Assembly (NCBI GenBank): GCA_963791625.1 | Contig: CAWBTA010000006.1 | Coordinates: forward strand, 496,001-560,000 | Reading direction: 5' to 3' | DNA: 64,000 nt | From: JANMCE01 sp963791625 | GTDB taxonomy: Bacteria; Actinomycetota; Acidimicrobiia; Acidimicrobiales; Ilumatobacteraceae | Shown here: piece after piece, positions 27,867-36,400 of the stretch | Position numbering within the stretch: the stretch's first letter is position 1 | How the letters are laid out: every line of letters starts with the position of its first letter | Program-made: the position numbers and the translations under genes | Notes under the pieces: generated by a model | Told to the model about the DNA's origin: nothing | Database searches by the model: none | What the model saw: only the letters and a program-made list of their open reading frames with translations

Positions 27867-30107
27867 TTAGGCCGCCGAAACGGTGACCGGAACGCCGTTG
27901 AGGGCGATGTTGCCGCTTATGGCGTCGACGAAGTACTCGTCGGTGAGCAGGTTGGTGTTGACGCCCTCGTACGCGTTGGCGACGGCGAGTTGCACGCCGG
28001 GAAGTTGCTGGCCGAAGCCGTGTGGGATGCTCACCACACCGGGCCGGATTCCTTCGGTGTGCTCGGCCGCTACGACGACCTCGCCAACCCGAGATATGAC
28101 TCTGGCCTTGCCGCCGTCCGCGATTCCGAGACGGGCCGCGTCGTCGGGGTGGATCTGCATGGTGCAGCGGTTCTGGCCCTTGGTGAGCACCTTCACGTTG
28201 TGCATCCACGAGTTGTTGCTCCGCACGTGCCTGCGGCCGACGAGCACCATGTCGTCTCGCTCGCGGCTCAAGGAAGCGGCGAGTCGTGGAAGGTCGGCAG
28301 TGAGGAGCGGGGGAGCCAGTTCGATCTTGCCGCTTGGCGTGCGCAGCAGGTTGGGAATGCGGCCCGCCTCCAGCGCACCGAGATCGATACCGTGCGGATT
28401 TGCGATCAACGCATCGAGCGTGAGGCCACCTTCGACAGCGCCGAAGCCATCGCCATAAGGACCGTTGCGCAACATGATGTCGAGCAGTCGCTCGGGACCC
28501 GTGCGGTCGCCGAGCATGGCGTCGAGTTCGTCAACACTTCGACCGCTCACAAGGCCGTGGGTGTCTTTGACCGCGCTCTCCAACATCGAGCGTCCGGCCA
28601 TGCGGATCAATGGGTCAAGATCGATGCTCGCCGGTTCGCCCGAGAAGATGGCGGCCAGGCGAAGCAGGATCTGCCATTCGTCGGGCTGAGCCTCATCGAG
28701 CGGGAGAACGGGCGGGGAGTAGTTGGCGACGTTTCGTACCGCGAAGTTGTAGAGCGCAACGTCGTAGTGGCTCTTTTGCAACGCAGTAGGCGGAGGAAGA
28801 ATCACGGTTGCGTGGCGGCTGGTCTCGTTTACATAGAGATCAACGGCCACCATGAATTCGAGCGACGCGAAGGCCCGATCAAGCCGACCGGAATTCGGGT
28901 TCGATGACACCGGGTTGCCGCCGACTACGACCATGGCGCGAATCTGACCCTCACCCGGCGTTTCGATCTCCTCGGGTAGCGCGGTAACCGGGAATTCACC
29001 CATCGATTCGGGTGCCCCGCTTACCCGGGACTTCACCCGGTTCATGGTGAAGCCTCGACCCGATCCCGGCTGACCCTTGGTAGACGACTGGCCGACGGCG
29101 CCTTTGGGAAACATGGCGCCGCCGATTCGGTCGAGGTTTCCGGTGAGCACGTTCACCACGTCGACCATCCACGATGCGAGCGTGCCGAACTCTTGCGTGC
29201 AGGTGCCGATGCGCCCGTACACGGCGGCGGTCGGCGCGCCAGCCAGATCGCGGGCGAGCTGCCGTATGGACCCAGCCGGGATGCCGCACACTTCCGCAAC
29301 GACTTCCGGCGAGAAGGCCGCGACAATCGAAGCGAGTTCGTCAAGACCGGCCACGTGCTGGGCCAACGGGCCGAGATCGGTCAGCTTCTCGGTGAGCAGG
29401 ATGTGAGCGATAGCTGCGAGCAGGTGAGCATCGGTGCCAGGTCTGATGGCGAGATGCCGGTCGGCCTTGGCCGCAGTCTCACTGCGACGCGGATCGACCA
29501 CCACGACGGTGCCGCCGCGCGCCTGGATCGCTTCAAGCCGGCCGGGGAAGTCGGGTGCGGTACACAGCGAGCCGTTCGACGCATACGGGTTCGCGCCGAG
29601 CAAAATGATGAAGTCGGTACGGTCGAGATCGGGCACCGGCACCGTCACCGAGCCGAACATCGCGGACGCGGAAATTTCTTTCGGCCGCTGATCAACCGTG
29701 GAGGCCGAGAAGCGGTTACGCGTGCCCATCGCTCCGATGAGGTGGCGGCTGAACATCATCGGCCCGAGGTTGTGCGCGTTCGGATTGCCGAGATAGATCC
29801 CGCAGGCGTCGCGTCCGTGCTCCCGAATGATCGGCATAAGCCCGGCCTCGATGGTGGCCCAGGCTTCGTCCCATGACACCTCGACGAATCGGCCATCACG
29901 CTTCACGAGGGGCTGGCGTAACCGGTCCGGATCATCGTGCAGGTGGAGGAGGGTGGAGCCTTTCGGACAAATGAATCCCTTCGAGAACACGTCATCTCGA
30001 TCGCCACGAATGCGGGTTGCTTTCCCGTTGATCAGCGTGATTTCCAGCCCGCACGTTGCCTCGCAGAGCGGACACGTTCGATACGCCGTGCTCACTTCAT
30101 CAGCCAT
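27867..30107 (-). CDS. Molybdopterin oxidoreductase without Sec or Cys ligand (COG0243 type)
   Basis: The 746-residue product has an N-terminal Fe4S4 motif CPLCEATCG...FICPKG (Cys 12, 15, 19, 47), molybdopterin dinucleotide domains (VVVDPRRSETAAKAD, VGGNPVSSNPN) and a C-terminal dinucleotide-binding domain. At the place aligned with Sec83 of the neighbouring FdhA it has SASTVDQ, so an Asp replaces Sec/Cys. That argues against formate dehydrogenase activity, although automated annotation would likely call it one. I use the ATG at 30107 with GAGGAG six bases upstream instead of the longer frame. It faces the aromatic hydroxylase across 266 bases. Confidence 0.85.
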   Translation of the reverse strand: MADEVSTAYRTCPLCEATCGLEITLINGKATRIRGDRDDVFSKGFICPKGSTLLHLHDDPDRLRQPLVKRDGRFVEVSWDEAWATIEAGLMPIIREHGRDACGIYLGNPNAHNLGPMMFSRHLIGAMGTRNRFSASTVDQRPKEISASAMFGSVTVPVPDLDRTDFIILLGANPYASNGSLCTAPDFPGRLEAIQARGGTVVVVDPRRSETAAKADRHLAIRPGTDAHLLAAIAHILLTEKLTDLGPLAQHVAGLDELASIVAAFSPEVVAEVCGIPAGSIRQLARDLAGAPTAAVYGRIGTCTQEFGTLASWMVDVVNVLTGNLDRIGGAMFPKGAVGQSSTKGQPGSGRGFTMNRVKSRVSGAPESMGEFPVTALPEEIETPGEGQIRAMVVVGGNPVSSNPNSGRLDRAFASLEFMVAVDLYVNETSRHATVILPPPTALQKSHYDVALYNFAVRNVANYSPPVLPLDEAQPDEWQILLRLAAIFSGEPASIDLDPLIRMAGRSMLESAVKDTHGLVSGRSVDELDAMLGDRTGPERLLDIMLRNGPYGDGFGAVEGGLTLDALIANPHGIDLGALEAGRIPNLLRTPSGKIELAPPLLTADLPRLAASLSRERDDMVLVGRRHVRSNNSWMHNVKVLTKGQNRCTMQIHPDDAARLGIADGGKARVISRVGEVVVAAEHTEGIRPGVVSIPHGFGQQLPGVQLAVANAYEGVNTNLLTDEYFVDAISGNIALNGVPVTVSAA

Positions 30108-30316
30108 GTCGTACTCCTCGGTCAGTCCCCGCACGAAGTCTGGCATGAGCGCTTCCACGCCGCGCATCGACCAGACGTTCACGCGGCGAAGCTTTTCAGG
30201 CGCCGCCGAGCGTCCGGTAAGCGTGGACCGTGTTCGTACCGTCCACCAGTCACCCGTGATTTCGTCCAGACGCTTTCAAGAAACGCTCGACAGTGACCGA
30301 GTTCACAGCTAGAGTA

Positions 30317-30342
30317 TGGAATCAAGTTCCAGTGTACGGAAC
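30317..30342. promoter_or_regulatory. Overlapping inverted repeats, candidate operator of the catabolic island
   Basis: Two perfect inverted repeats overlap upstream of the hydroxylase: TGGAA-N5-TTCCA (30317-30331) and GTTCC-N7-GGAAC (30326-30342). The second has the same 5-7-5 geometry and shared core TCCA-N4-ACGGA as a repeat in the other divergent promoter (44540-44556). IclR proteins bind sites of about this size, and an IclR gene lies in the island. AAGGAG precedes the hydroxylase start at 30374. Confidence 0.55.
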
Positions 30343-30373
30343 TCCGGCCCGGTTCTGTTGGTAAGGAGATGTC

Positions 30374-32527
30374 GTGTCTCAAGTCGTCGTTGACTATGAA
30401 GCCCAAGTGGCAATCGTTGGTGGCGGGCCGGTCGGGATGGCGCTCGCCATCGACCTTGCCCTGCGCGGTGTGCGGAGCCTGGTCTTCGAGGTTCGTTCCG
30501 AGTCCCAGACGTTCTTGGCTCGCGCCAACATGACGAACGTGCGGTCGATGGAGCACTTCCGGCGGTGGGGAATCGCCGATGCGCTCAGGGCGAACGACCC
30601 GGTGAGCCCCGCTGTTCTTCGCGATGTCGCGTTCGTCACGCGTCTGAACGGTTATCAGATCGAGCGATTTCCCGGTGCCTACGAATGGTCCGAGCGGCTT
30701 CCGATTGCGTCTGAGTTTGCGGAATGGGCGCCCCAAGGTGCAATCGAACGCACCCTGAGGGATCGCATGGCCATGTTTCCGGAAATCACCGTGTGTTTCG
30801 AGCACACCGTTGACAGGTTCACCCAGGACGATTGGGGCGTCGACCTAGCCATCACGACGCCGGACGGCACCAAGTCGGCGCGTGCCGACTATTTGGTCTT
30901 GGCCGATGGCGGCAGGAGCAAGCTGCGCGGCGACGTGCTGAATGTCCGCATGGAAGGTCACCCGGGTATCGCCAACGGCTTCCTCTGGCACTTTCGCGCT
31001 CCACGGCTTTCGGAGCTTTGGAAGGCCACCCCAATGGCATCCATGACCCTCTTCTACAACGAGGACCGCAACGCCGACAGCCTCGTTCCCCAGTCGGGAG
31101 TGGACGAGTGGGGTTACTTCAGCTCGCCAGTTCCCGACGGCGTCGATGGTGACAATTGGGAAGATTGTCGGGCAATGCTGTTCCGAGCGATCGGCGAAGA
31201 GTTCGAGGTCGAGCCGCTCGGTGGCGGATCCTTCATGATCAACACGCTTCAGGTGCCGAGGTATGACCTCGGACGGGCCTTCCTGATTGGAGACGCGGCT
31301 CACCTCGTATCGCCCATGGGTGGGTTCGGCATGAACATCGGTATCGGCGATGCTGCTGACCTCGGCTGGAAGCTCGGTGCCGTCATAGACGGCTGGGGCG
31401 GACCGATGCTCCTGCCCAGCTACGGGATCGAACGAGGCGAAGCAGCCCGCTTCATTCTCGCCGGATGCGAGGCCAACCAGGCCGTTGGTGCAAGGGAGCT
31501 GGTGCGGCCGGGTATCGAGGATGATGGACCAGCGGGCGACGCCGTGAGAGCCCAAGTTGCCGAAGCCATCAATATCCAGAAGGCCCGCCAGTTCAAGCGA
31601 ATGGGTGGGCAACTGGGGTACCGATACTCCAGTTCGCCGGTCATCGTTCGCGACGGAGTCGACGAGCCGGAAGCCGACTTCGGCGAGTACAACCCGTCGG
31701 CATCGCCGGGCAATCGGGCGCCACATATGTGGCTGTCCGACGGGACGTCGATCTTTGATCACTTCGGTCAAGGGTTCACCCTGCTCGCCCTTGGCGACTT
31801 CGACTCCGCCGGACTGTTGTCCGCAGCAGCGGAGCGCGGAATTCCCCTCGAGATCTTCGAGCCGAACGAGACCGATCGGACCGTGCTGCGCGGGTTGTAC
31901 AAGGCCAATGGAGCACTTGTTCGCACAGATCACCACGTTGCATGGAGGGGCGATGTAGCCCCGTCCGATCCCGGCGCGATCCTCAACGTGGTGGCGGGGT
32001 GGGGCTCTTATTCGAACCCGGCCCGTTCCGGTGGCGGCGCTCGCCGATCGACCAACGGGGCACCGAAGGTACAAGGGCTCGGTCATGTCGGGCTCTACGT
32101 CAGTGACATCGAGAAGTTGCGCGAATTCTACAGCGACTTTCTCGGCATGACCGTGACCGACCGGACTGACACCAAAGTGTTTCTCAGCACCCGGCCCGCA
32201 GTCGAGCATCATGAGCTCCTGCTCTCGTACCACGAGACCAAGCGGTCCGAACCGCAGCAGATGTCATTTGTGCTCGATTCGCTGGCTGACCTTCGCGACT
32301 TCTACCGACAAATTGTCGAACGGGAGTACGACATCGATCACATCAGCAACCATGGCAACGCGATCGGCTGCTACTTCCGTGACCCAGAGGGCAACCGCGT
32401 CGAGGTCTACTGGCACACGGGGATCGACTGGCCGCAGCCATACAGCGCCCGAATTGACCTCGCGTTGCCTGAGAGCGAAATCCACCAGATCCTCCGCGAC
32501 ATGGTCGTTGCGGCGGGGAGCCACTAG
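30374..32527 (+). CDS. Class A flavoprotein hydroxylase fused to a VOC domain
   Basis: The 717-residue product joins two enzymes. Residues 1-530 are an FAD aromatic hydroxylase of the MhpA/PheA/TfdB type: GGGPVG at 16-21, the DG motif in LADGGRSKLR, the GD motif at G306-D307 (IGDAAHLVSPMGGFGMN) and a thioredoxin-like C-terminal part. Residues about 565-705 are a vicinal-oxygen-chelate domain with the three metal ligands expected of a type I extradiol dioxygenase or glyoxalase: H571, H612 or H613, and E677. One chain might hydroxylate a ring and act on its product. A Ser/Gly/Arg linker separates the domains. It heads the plus-strand catabolic genes. Confidence 0.85.
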   Translation: MSQVVVDYEAQVAIVGGGPVGMALAIDLALRGVRSLVFEVRSESQTFLARANMTNVRSMEHFRRWGIADALRANDPVSPAVLRDVAFVTRLNGYQIERFPGAYEWSERLPIASEFAEWAPQGAIERTLRDRMAMFPEITVCFEHTVDRFTQDDWGVDLAITTPDGTKSARADYLVLADGGRSKLRGDVLNVRMEGHPGIANGFLWHFRAPRLSELWKATPMASMTLFYNEDRNADSLVPQSGVDEWGYFSSPVPDGVDGDNWEDCRAMLFRAIGEEFEVEPLGGGSFMINTLQVPRYDLGRAFLIGDAAHLVSPMGGFGMNIGIGDAADLGWKLGAVIDGWGGPMLLPSYGIERGEAARFILAGCEANQAVGARELVRPGIEDDGPAGDAVRAQVAEAINIQKARQFKRMGGQLGYRYSSSPVIVRDGVDEPEADFGEYNPSASPGNRAPHMWLSDGTSIFDHFGQGFTLLALGDFDSAGLLSAAAERGIPLEIFEPNETDRTVLRGLYKANGALVRTDHHVAWRGDVAPSDPGAILNVVAGWGSYSNPARSGGGARRSTNGAPKVQGLGHVGLYVSDIEKLREFYSDFLGMTVTDRTDTKVFLSTRPAVEHHELLLSYHETKRSEPQQMSFVLDSLADLRDFYRQIVEREYDIDHISNHGNAIGCYFRDPEGNRVEVYWHTGIDWPQPYSARIDLALPESEIHQILRDMVVAAGSH

Positions 32528-32530
32528 CTC

Positions 32531-33289
32531 ATGAAAGGGGCGCTCCTCGCCGAGTTCGTCGGGTTCACCGGTCATCGTTCGGATGTGATCGAGGGATACC
32601 TGGCGCGGCCGGTGTCTGACGCGCCCGTTCCTGGAATGGTGTTGCTGCACCACGCTCCGGGCCTGGATCCGTGGAGCACGGAGGTCGTACGACGGTTCGC
32701 CGCGGAAGGCTACGCCTGCCTCGCACCGCACCTGTATCACCGCCGCGGTCCAGGTCATTGGGCCGATGTCGCAGCGGCCGGACGGGCAGCTGGATTGGCA
32801 ACGTCCATGCCGAACGAGCAGGTCATGGGCGATGTCGCCGGTGCCGCTGCCTACCTGCGCGCTCAGCCGGACTCCAATGGCAAAGTAGGAGTCATCGGCT
32901 TCTGCTCAGGTGGCCGCCAAGCCTTCCTCGCTGCGTGCGATGTGCCGTCGCTCGACGCCGCAGTTGACTGTTGGGGCGGCAGCATCCTGCCGCAGCCCGA
33001 AGCGGATGGAAGGCCGGCCAGCCAAGGTGTGATCAGTCGAGCTGTCGATATGTCGATGCCACTGCTCGGGATCTTCGGCAACGACGATTCGAACCCGGAT
33101 CGCGCCCAGGTGGACGAGATCGCGCGCGTCCTCGGGGGGCTCGGCAAGAACCACACGTTCCACCGCTATGACGGCGCAGGCCATGCCTTCTTCGTTACGG
33201 ACAAGCCCGTCTATCGACTCGAGCAGGCGCTCGACGGCTGGCAGCGGGTTTTCCAATTCCTCGACCGCACCCTCAAAGGAGGCCAGTGA
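32531..33289 (+). CDS. Dienelactone hydrolase family protein
   Basis: The 252-residue product is an alpha/beta hydrolase of the DLH family. The nucleophile is Cys125 in IGFCSGGR, the usual Cys of true dienelactone hydrolases; the acid is D185 or D186 in FGNDDSNPD, and the base H218 in DGAGHAFF. It starts three bases after the hydroxylase-VOC gene, so a role opening a lactone or hydrolysing a ring-cleavage product is likely. Family members with broader ester specificity exist, so the substrate is open. Confidence 0.87.
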   Translation: MKGALLAEFVGFTGHRSDVIEGYLARPVSDAPVPGMVLLHHAPGLDPWSTEVVRRFAAEGYACLAPHLYHRRGPGHWADVAAAGRAAGLATSMPNEQVMGDVAGAAAYLRAQPDSNGKVGVIGFCSGGRQAFLAACDVPSLDAAVDCWGGSILPQPEADGRPASQGVISRAVDMSMPLLGIFGNDDSNPDRAQVDEIARVLGGLGKNHTFHRYDGAGHAFFVTDKPVYRLEQALDGWQRVFQFLDRTLKGGQ

Positions 33290-33570
33290 TGTGCACATGG
33301 CTGAGTCAGCAAGTGGAGGCGAACGGAGCCGCTCGGGGAGTCGCCGATTGGATGCGAATCACCGCTATCAACGTCATGTACGACCACCCGGTCAGCGCAC
33401 CCTACGACCACGCTTTGCTCCTCGACTTTGTCAATCCCGCCCAAGGTGTGGGCGCACGGGTCGGCATCGAACTGAGTGCAAGCTCGGCGCGAGAACTCGT
33501 TCGGGCGATAGAAGCGGCTCTCGCCTCCCCAGAGGCCAGGAGTGACCTGGAACAACCGTGCGATCGCTAA
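33289..33570 (+). CDS. Small conserved protein, DUF6295-like
   Basis: The 93-residue product reads MCTW at its start, then VMYDHPVSAPYDHALLLDFVN and a C-terminal ELSASSARELVRAIEAAL helix. This pattern resembles, from memory, small actinobacterial proteins labelled DUF6295 that accompany aromatic degradation genes. The ATG at 33289 overlaps the dienelactone hydrolase stop and has AGGAGG seven bases upstream. No catalytic motif is evident. The conserved His residues and the Cys could bind a metal, which is speculation. Confidence 0.6.
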   Translation: MCTWLSQQVEANGAARGVADWMRITAINVMYDHPVSAPYDHALLLDFVNPAQGVGARVGIELSASSARELVRAIEAALASPEARSDLEQPCDR

Positions 33571-33637
33571 GAAGATCCTTGACTCTCTGCCAAGACCGTA
33601 AGAACACCCAAGCATCGATAACCCAAAGGAGCCGTCC

Positions 33638-35089
33638 ATGAATACCAACTGTCAAGTTCCGCGTTCGACCCGATCAGCCCATCGGGGACGTCGTCGCACA
33701 TTGGCGATGGCCGTAGCCTCGGCCCTCGTCATGGTTGCCTGTTCGAGCGGAACGTCGTCGACCACCGCCAGCAGCGCGCTGTCGCCAGCTACGACTGCGG
33801 CTCCTGCCACGACTGCTGCCCCTGCTACGACTGCGGCTCCCGCCACGACTGCGGCTCCCGCTACGACGACGGCTCCCGCCGCGCCAGCAACGACCGCGAC
33901 GGCCACCACCACTGCGCCAAAGGGCGGCGCAGTGTCCGACCTCGTTGCCTACACGGGTGGAAAGGCCGGTGCCGCGGACAAAAGTCTCGCCCCCGTGACC
34001 GTCGGTTGGCTCAACATGCAGGGAGGGCCCTTGGGATTTCCGGCCGGCACGCAGGGTGCAGAAGCAGCAGTCAACTACGTCAACACAGAGCTAGGCGGCA
34101 TCGGCGGCCACCCCCTGAAGCTGAGCACCTGCTTCGTGGTGGGGAGTGAGCAGGAGGGTAACGCGTGCGGTTTGCAGTTCGCGAACGACGCACAGGTGAA
34201 GGCCGTCCTCTACGGCACCGCGATTGTGGGCGACCAGGCCGCACAAGCGGTGTTGAAGGGCAGCAAGCCGATCCTGATGGCGAACTCCATTAGCCCCGTC
34301 GATGCTGGCGCACCGAATGTCTTTATCTACAACGGAAATCCCGCCTCGATCTTTGGGGGCCTCACGACGTATCTCGTATCCAACCTGAAGGTCAAAACGG
34401 TTTCCTTGCTCTTTCCGCAGGATGCCCAGAGTACCGCTGGGGCCGAGGTACTGAAAGGTGCCCTCACCGCATCTGGCGTCACCGTCAAGAGCGTTGGATT
34501 CGACCCAGCGACCACGAACCTGACTGCGGCGGCCACCGCGGCAGGCGTGCTCGATACCGATGCGATCGTCCCTCTCGTATCGTTTCCCCCGGCCTGTGTT
34601 GCGGCGGCGAACGCATTCAAGACGCTGAACGTCAAAGCTCCCGTGGTGTCGACGGGAAGCTTCTGCTTCACCCCTCCGGTTGCGGAGGGACTCGGCGGCG
34701 AAGCCCCCTTGTGGATGCAGTTGTCCACACAGGCCAACGTGGCCGATTCGAGCGAGCCAGACGTAAAGGCCTACATCCAGCAGTCGGCCAAGGCCGGTCT
34801 GGACGCAGGCGTTCAGAACGACTCGAACGCGGTGCTGGCCTGGAGTCTCGTGATGACGGCGGCGCGTTTGCTGAACGGTGCCGGAGGGGCAAGCGCCACA
34901 GAGCAGACCATCGCTGCCGCAGCAAAGGCCTTTACTGGCCCCATGTTGCTCGGCCCCACCAAGGTTGCCTGCGGCACTTACCCCACGCAGGCCGGTTTGT
35001 GCGGTTTCCAGACCCGAGTGTTCCAGCACAACGGCAAAAACAACTTCAAGGCCGTATCCGAATGGCTCGACCCGACCGGCGTCAAGTAG
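33638..35089 (+). CDS. Branched-chain/aromatic acid ABC transporter binding lipoprotein (LivK-like)
   Basis: The 483-residue product has an Arg-rich N-terminus, a hydrophobic core and lipobox VMVACS, then an Ala/Thr/Pro linker of about 45 residues that lifts the binding domain off the membrane. The remainder is a Peripla_BP_6 receptor with VTVGWLNMQGGPLG at its start. Such receptors bind branched-chain amino acids, amides, urea or aromatic acids. The four downstream transporter-linked genes and the catabolic setting favour an aromatic or cyclic acid. It stands 67 bases after the small conserved gene. Confidence 0.87.
   Translation: MNTNCQVPRSTRSAHRGRRRTLAMAVASALVMVACSSGTSSTTASSALSPATTAAPATTAAPATTAAPATTAAPATTTAPAAPATTATATTTAPKGGAVSDLVAYTGGKAGAADKSLAPVTVGWLNMQGGPLGFPAGTQGAEAAVNYVNTELGGIGGHPLKLSTCFVVGSEQEGNACGLQFANDAQVKAVLYGTAIVGDQAAQAVLKGSKPILMANSISPVDAGAPNVFIYNGNPASIFGGLTTYLVSNLKVKTVSLLFPQDAQSTAGAEVLKGALTASGVTVKSVGFDPATTNLTAAATAAGVLDTDAIVPLVSFPPACVAAANAFKTLNVKAPVVSTGSFCFTPPVAEGLGGEAPLWMQLSTQANVADSSEPDVKAYIQQSAKAGLDAGVQNDSNAVLAWSLVMTAARLLNGAGGASATEQTIAAAAKAFTGPMLLGPTKVACGTYPTQAGLCGFQTRVFQHNGKNNFKAVSEWLDPTGVK
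33786..33880 (+). repeat. Tandem 18-bp repeats encoding an (APATTA)n linker
   Basis: About five imperfect copies of an 18-base unit (six codons, Ala-Pro-Ala-Thr-Thr-Ala) encode the spacer behind the lipobox of the binding protein. The period is a multiple of three, so gain or loss of units keeps the frame. It is not a CRISPR array. Confidence 0.85.
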
Positions 35090-35125
35090 CCGTTACCCCC
35101 CCGAAGCCCAACGTAAGGAGACATC

Positions 35126-36376
35126 ATGAGCGACACGCAGATCCTTGTCACCATCCCGGTGCCGGAACCGGACCTCACCCCGGAGGCCCTTGTCAGCCGA
35201 GCGCGCGGCCTGCGTGAGCATCTTCGGGCCGAACAGACCGCCACGGAGAAGCGGGGTGCCTATTCGCCCGAGACGCACGAGTTGTTCCGTAAGGCTGGGT
35301 TTTACCGGACGCTTCTTCCCCGACGATTCGGTGGGTTCGAGTTCGACGTCCCGACCTTCATGAAGATGGTGGTAGAGGTCGCTCGCGGCTGTCCCGGATC
35401 GGGGTGGGGTCTCTGCCTCGCCGCCGGTCACGGCATTCAGCTCGGAGGCTTGTGGGGCGAGTCCGCACAGATGTCGGCTCTGCTCCCGGACGGGGACTTC
35501 GCGTCTCCGCTGCGTGCGCTTCCGATGGGTACGGCGGTTCGGGTGGCCGACGGGAGCTGGCGCATCGACGGCAAGTGGGACTACTGCTCGGGCTCTGCGT
35601 ACGCCACACACGCCATGCTGGCGGTTCGGCTGGACCCTGAGGAGGCGAAGGGGGCTCGTATGGGCGTCGCCCTCGTCCCCCGCGCTGACTGGATCCGTCT
35701 CGATGACTGGAAGGACTGGGCCGTGGGAATGCGAGGGAGCGGTTCCAACGGCATCGAGGTCAACGGGGCGGTCATCCCTCACGAGTCCATGGTCTTCGGC
35801 AGTCTCATCGGCTTCAACGGCAGCCTTGATGCCCCGGGTTATGAGCTTCATGGCAACCCGATGTATGCCGGACACCCGATGGGTTACCTTCAGCTGGAGA
35901 TCACCTCGATCCTTGTTGGCACCGCCTACGCAGCCCTGGACGAGTACGAAAGAATCATCCGTGCGCGAACCACCATGGGACCGAACCCGGTGCCGCGGTA
36001 CCAGGATCCCGACTACCAGCGGCACTGGGGCATGGCCAGCGGAAAGCTGCTTGCGGCCGAGGCCATTCTTCAACGCATGAGCGACTTCTACTCGCAGCTG
36101 TGCGCCGAGTCGGTTGTGGATGGCACCGGCTTCGACACCGAGAAGCTGATGACGATCCATGCCAGCACCCATCACGCCATCAACCTGGCGTGGGAGGCGC
36201 TCGAGATTGTGTACCGTACCGGAGGAACGAGCGAAGGCGGGCGGCAGGGAAGCCGCATGGAGCGATACTGGCGTGATTTCTCCACCGCCCGCACGAACGC
36301 CGGTCTGCAATACGAGACCTTCGCTCAGACCTATGCCAAGCAGCACTTCGGCATCGCGTTCGGCCCGCTGATCTAA
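35126..36376 (+). CDS. Acyl-CoA-dehydrogenase-fold flavin monooxygenase (HsaA/HpaB-like group D)
   Basis: The 416-residue product has the acyl-CoA dehydrogenase fold but reads like group D flavin-dependent hydroxylases such as HsaA: RKAGFYRTLLPRRFGGFE early, ARGCPGSGW in the middle and a C-terminal RTGGTSEGG segment. These enzymes use reduced flavin supplied by a separate reductase to hydroxylate phenols. No flavin reductase is obvious nearby; the F420/NADP reductase-like gene at 39932 is one candidate partner. It lies between the binding protein and the permease gene, so it is cotranscribed with the transporter. Confidence 0.8.
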   Translation: MSDTQILVTIPVPEPDLTPEALVSRARGLREHLRAEQTATEKRGAYSPETHELFRKAGFYRTLLPRRFGGFEFDVPTFMKMVVEVARGCPGSGWGLCLAAGHGIQLGGLWGESAQMSALLPDGDFASPLRALPMGTAVRVADGSWRIDGKWDYCSGSAYATHAMLAVRLDPEEAKGARMGVALVPRADWIRLDDWKDWAVGMRGSGSNGIEVNGAVIPHESMVFGSLIGFNGSLDAPGYELHGNPMYAGHPMGYLQLEITSILVGTAYAALDEYERIIRARTTMGPNPVPRYQDPDYQRHWGMASGKLLAAEAILQRMSDFYSQLCAESVVDGTGFDTEKLMTIHASTHHAINLAWEALEIVYRTGGTSEGGRQGSRMERYWRDFSTARTNAGLQYETFAQTYAKQHFGIAFGPLI

Positions 36377-36400
36377 GCGCTAGCGCTTCGGAGGAAACCC

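Noticed and set aside
33786..33905. Regular short repeats that could suggest a CRISPR array
   Set aside because: The units are 18 bp, contiguous, without unique spacers, and encode an Ala/Pro/Thr linker in frame.
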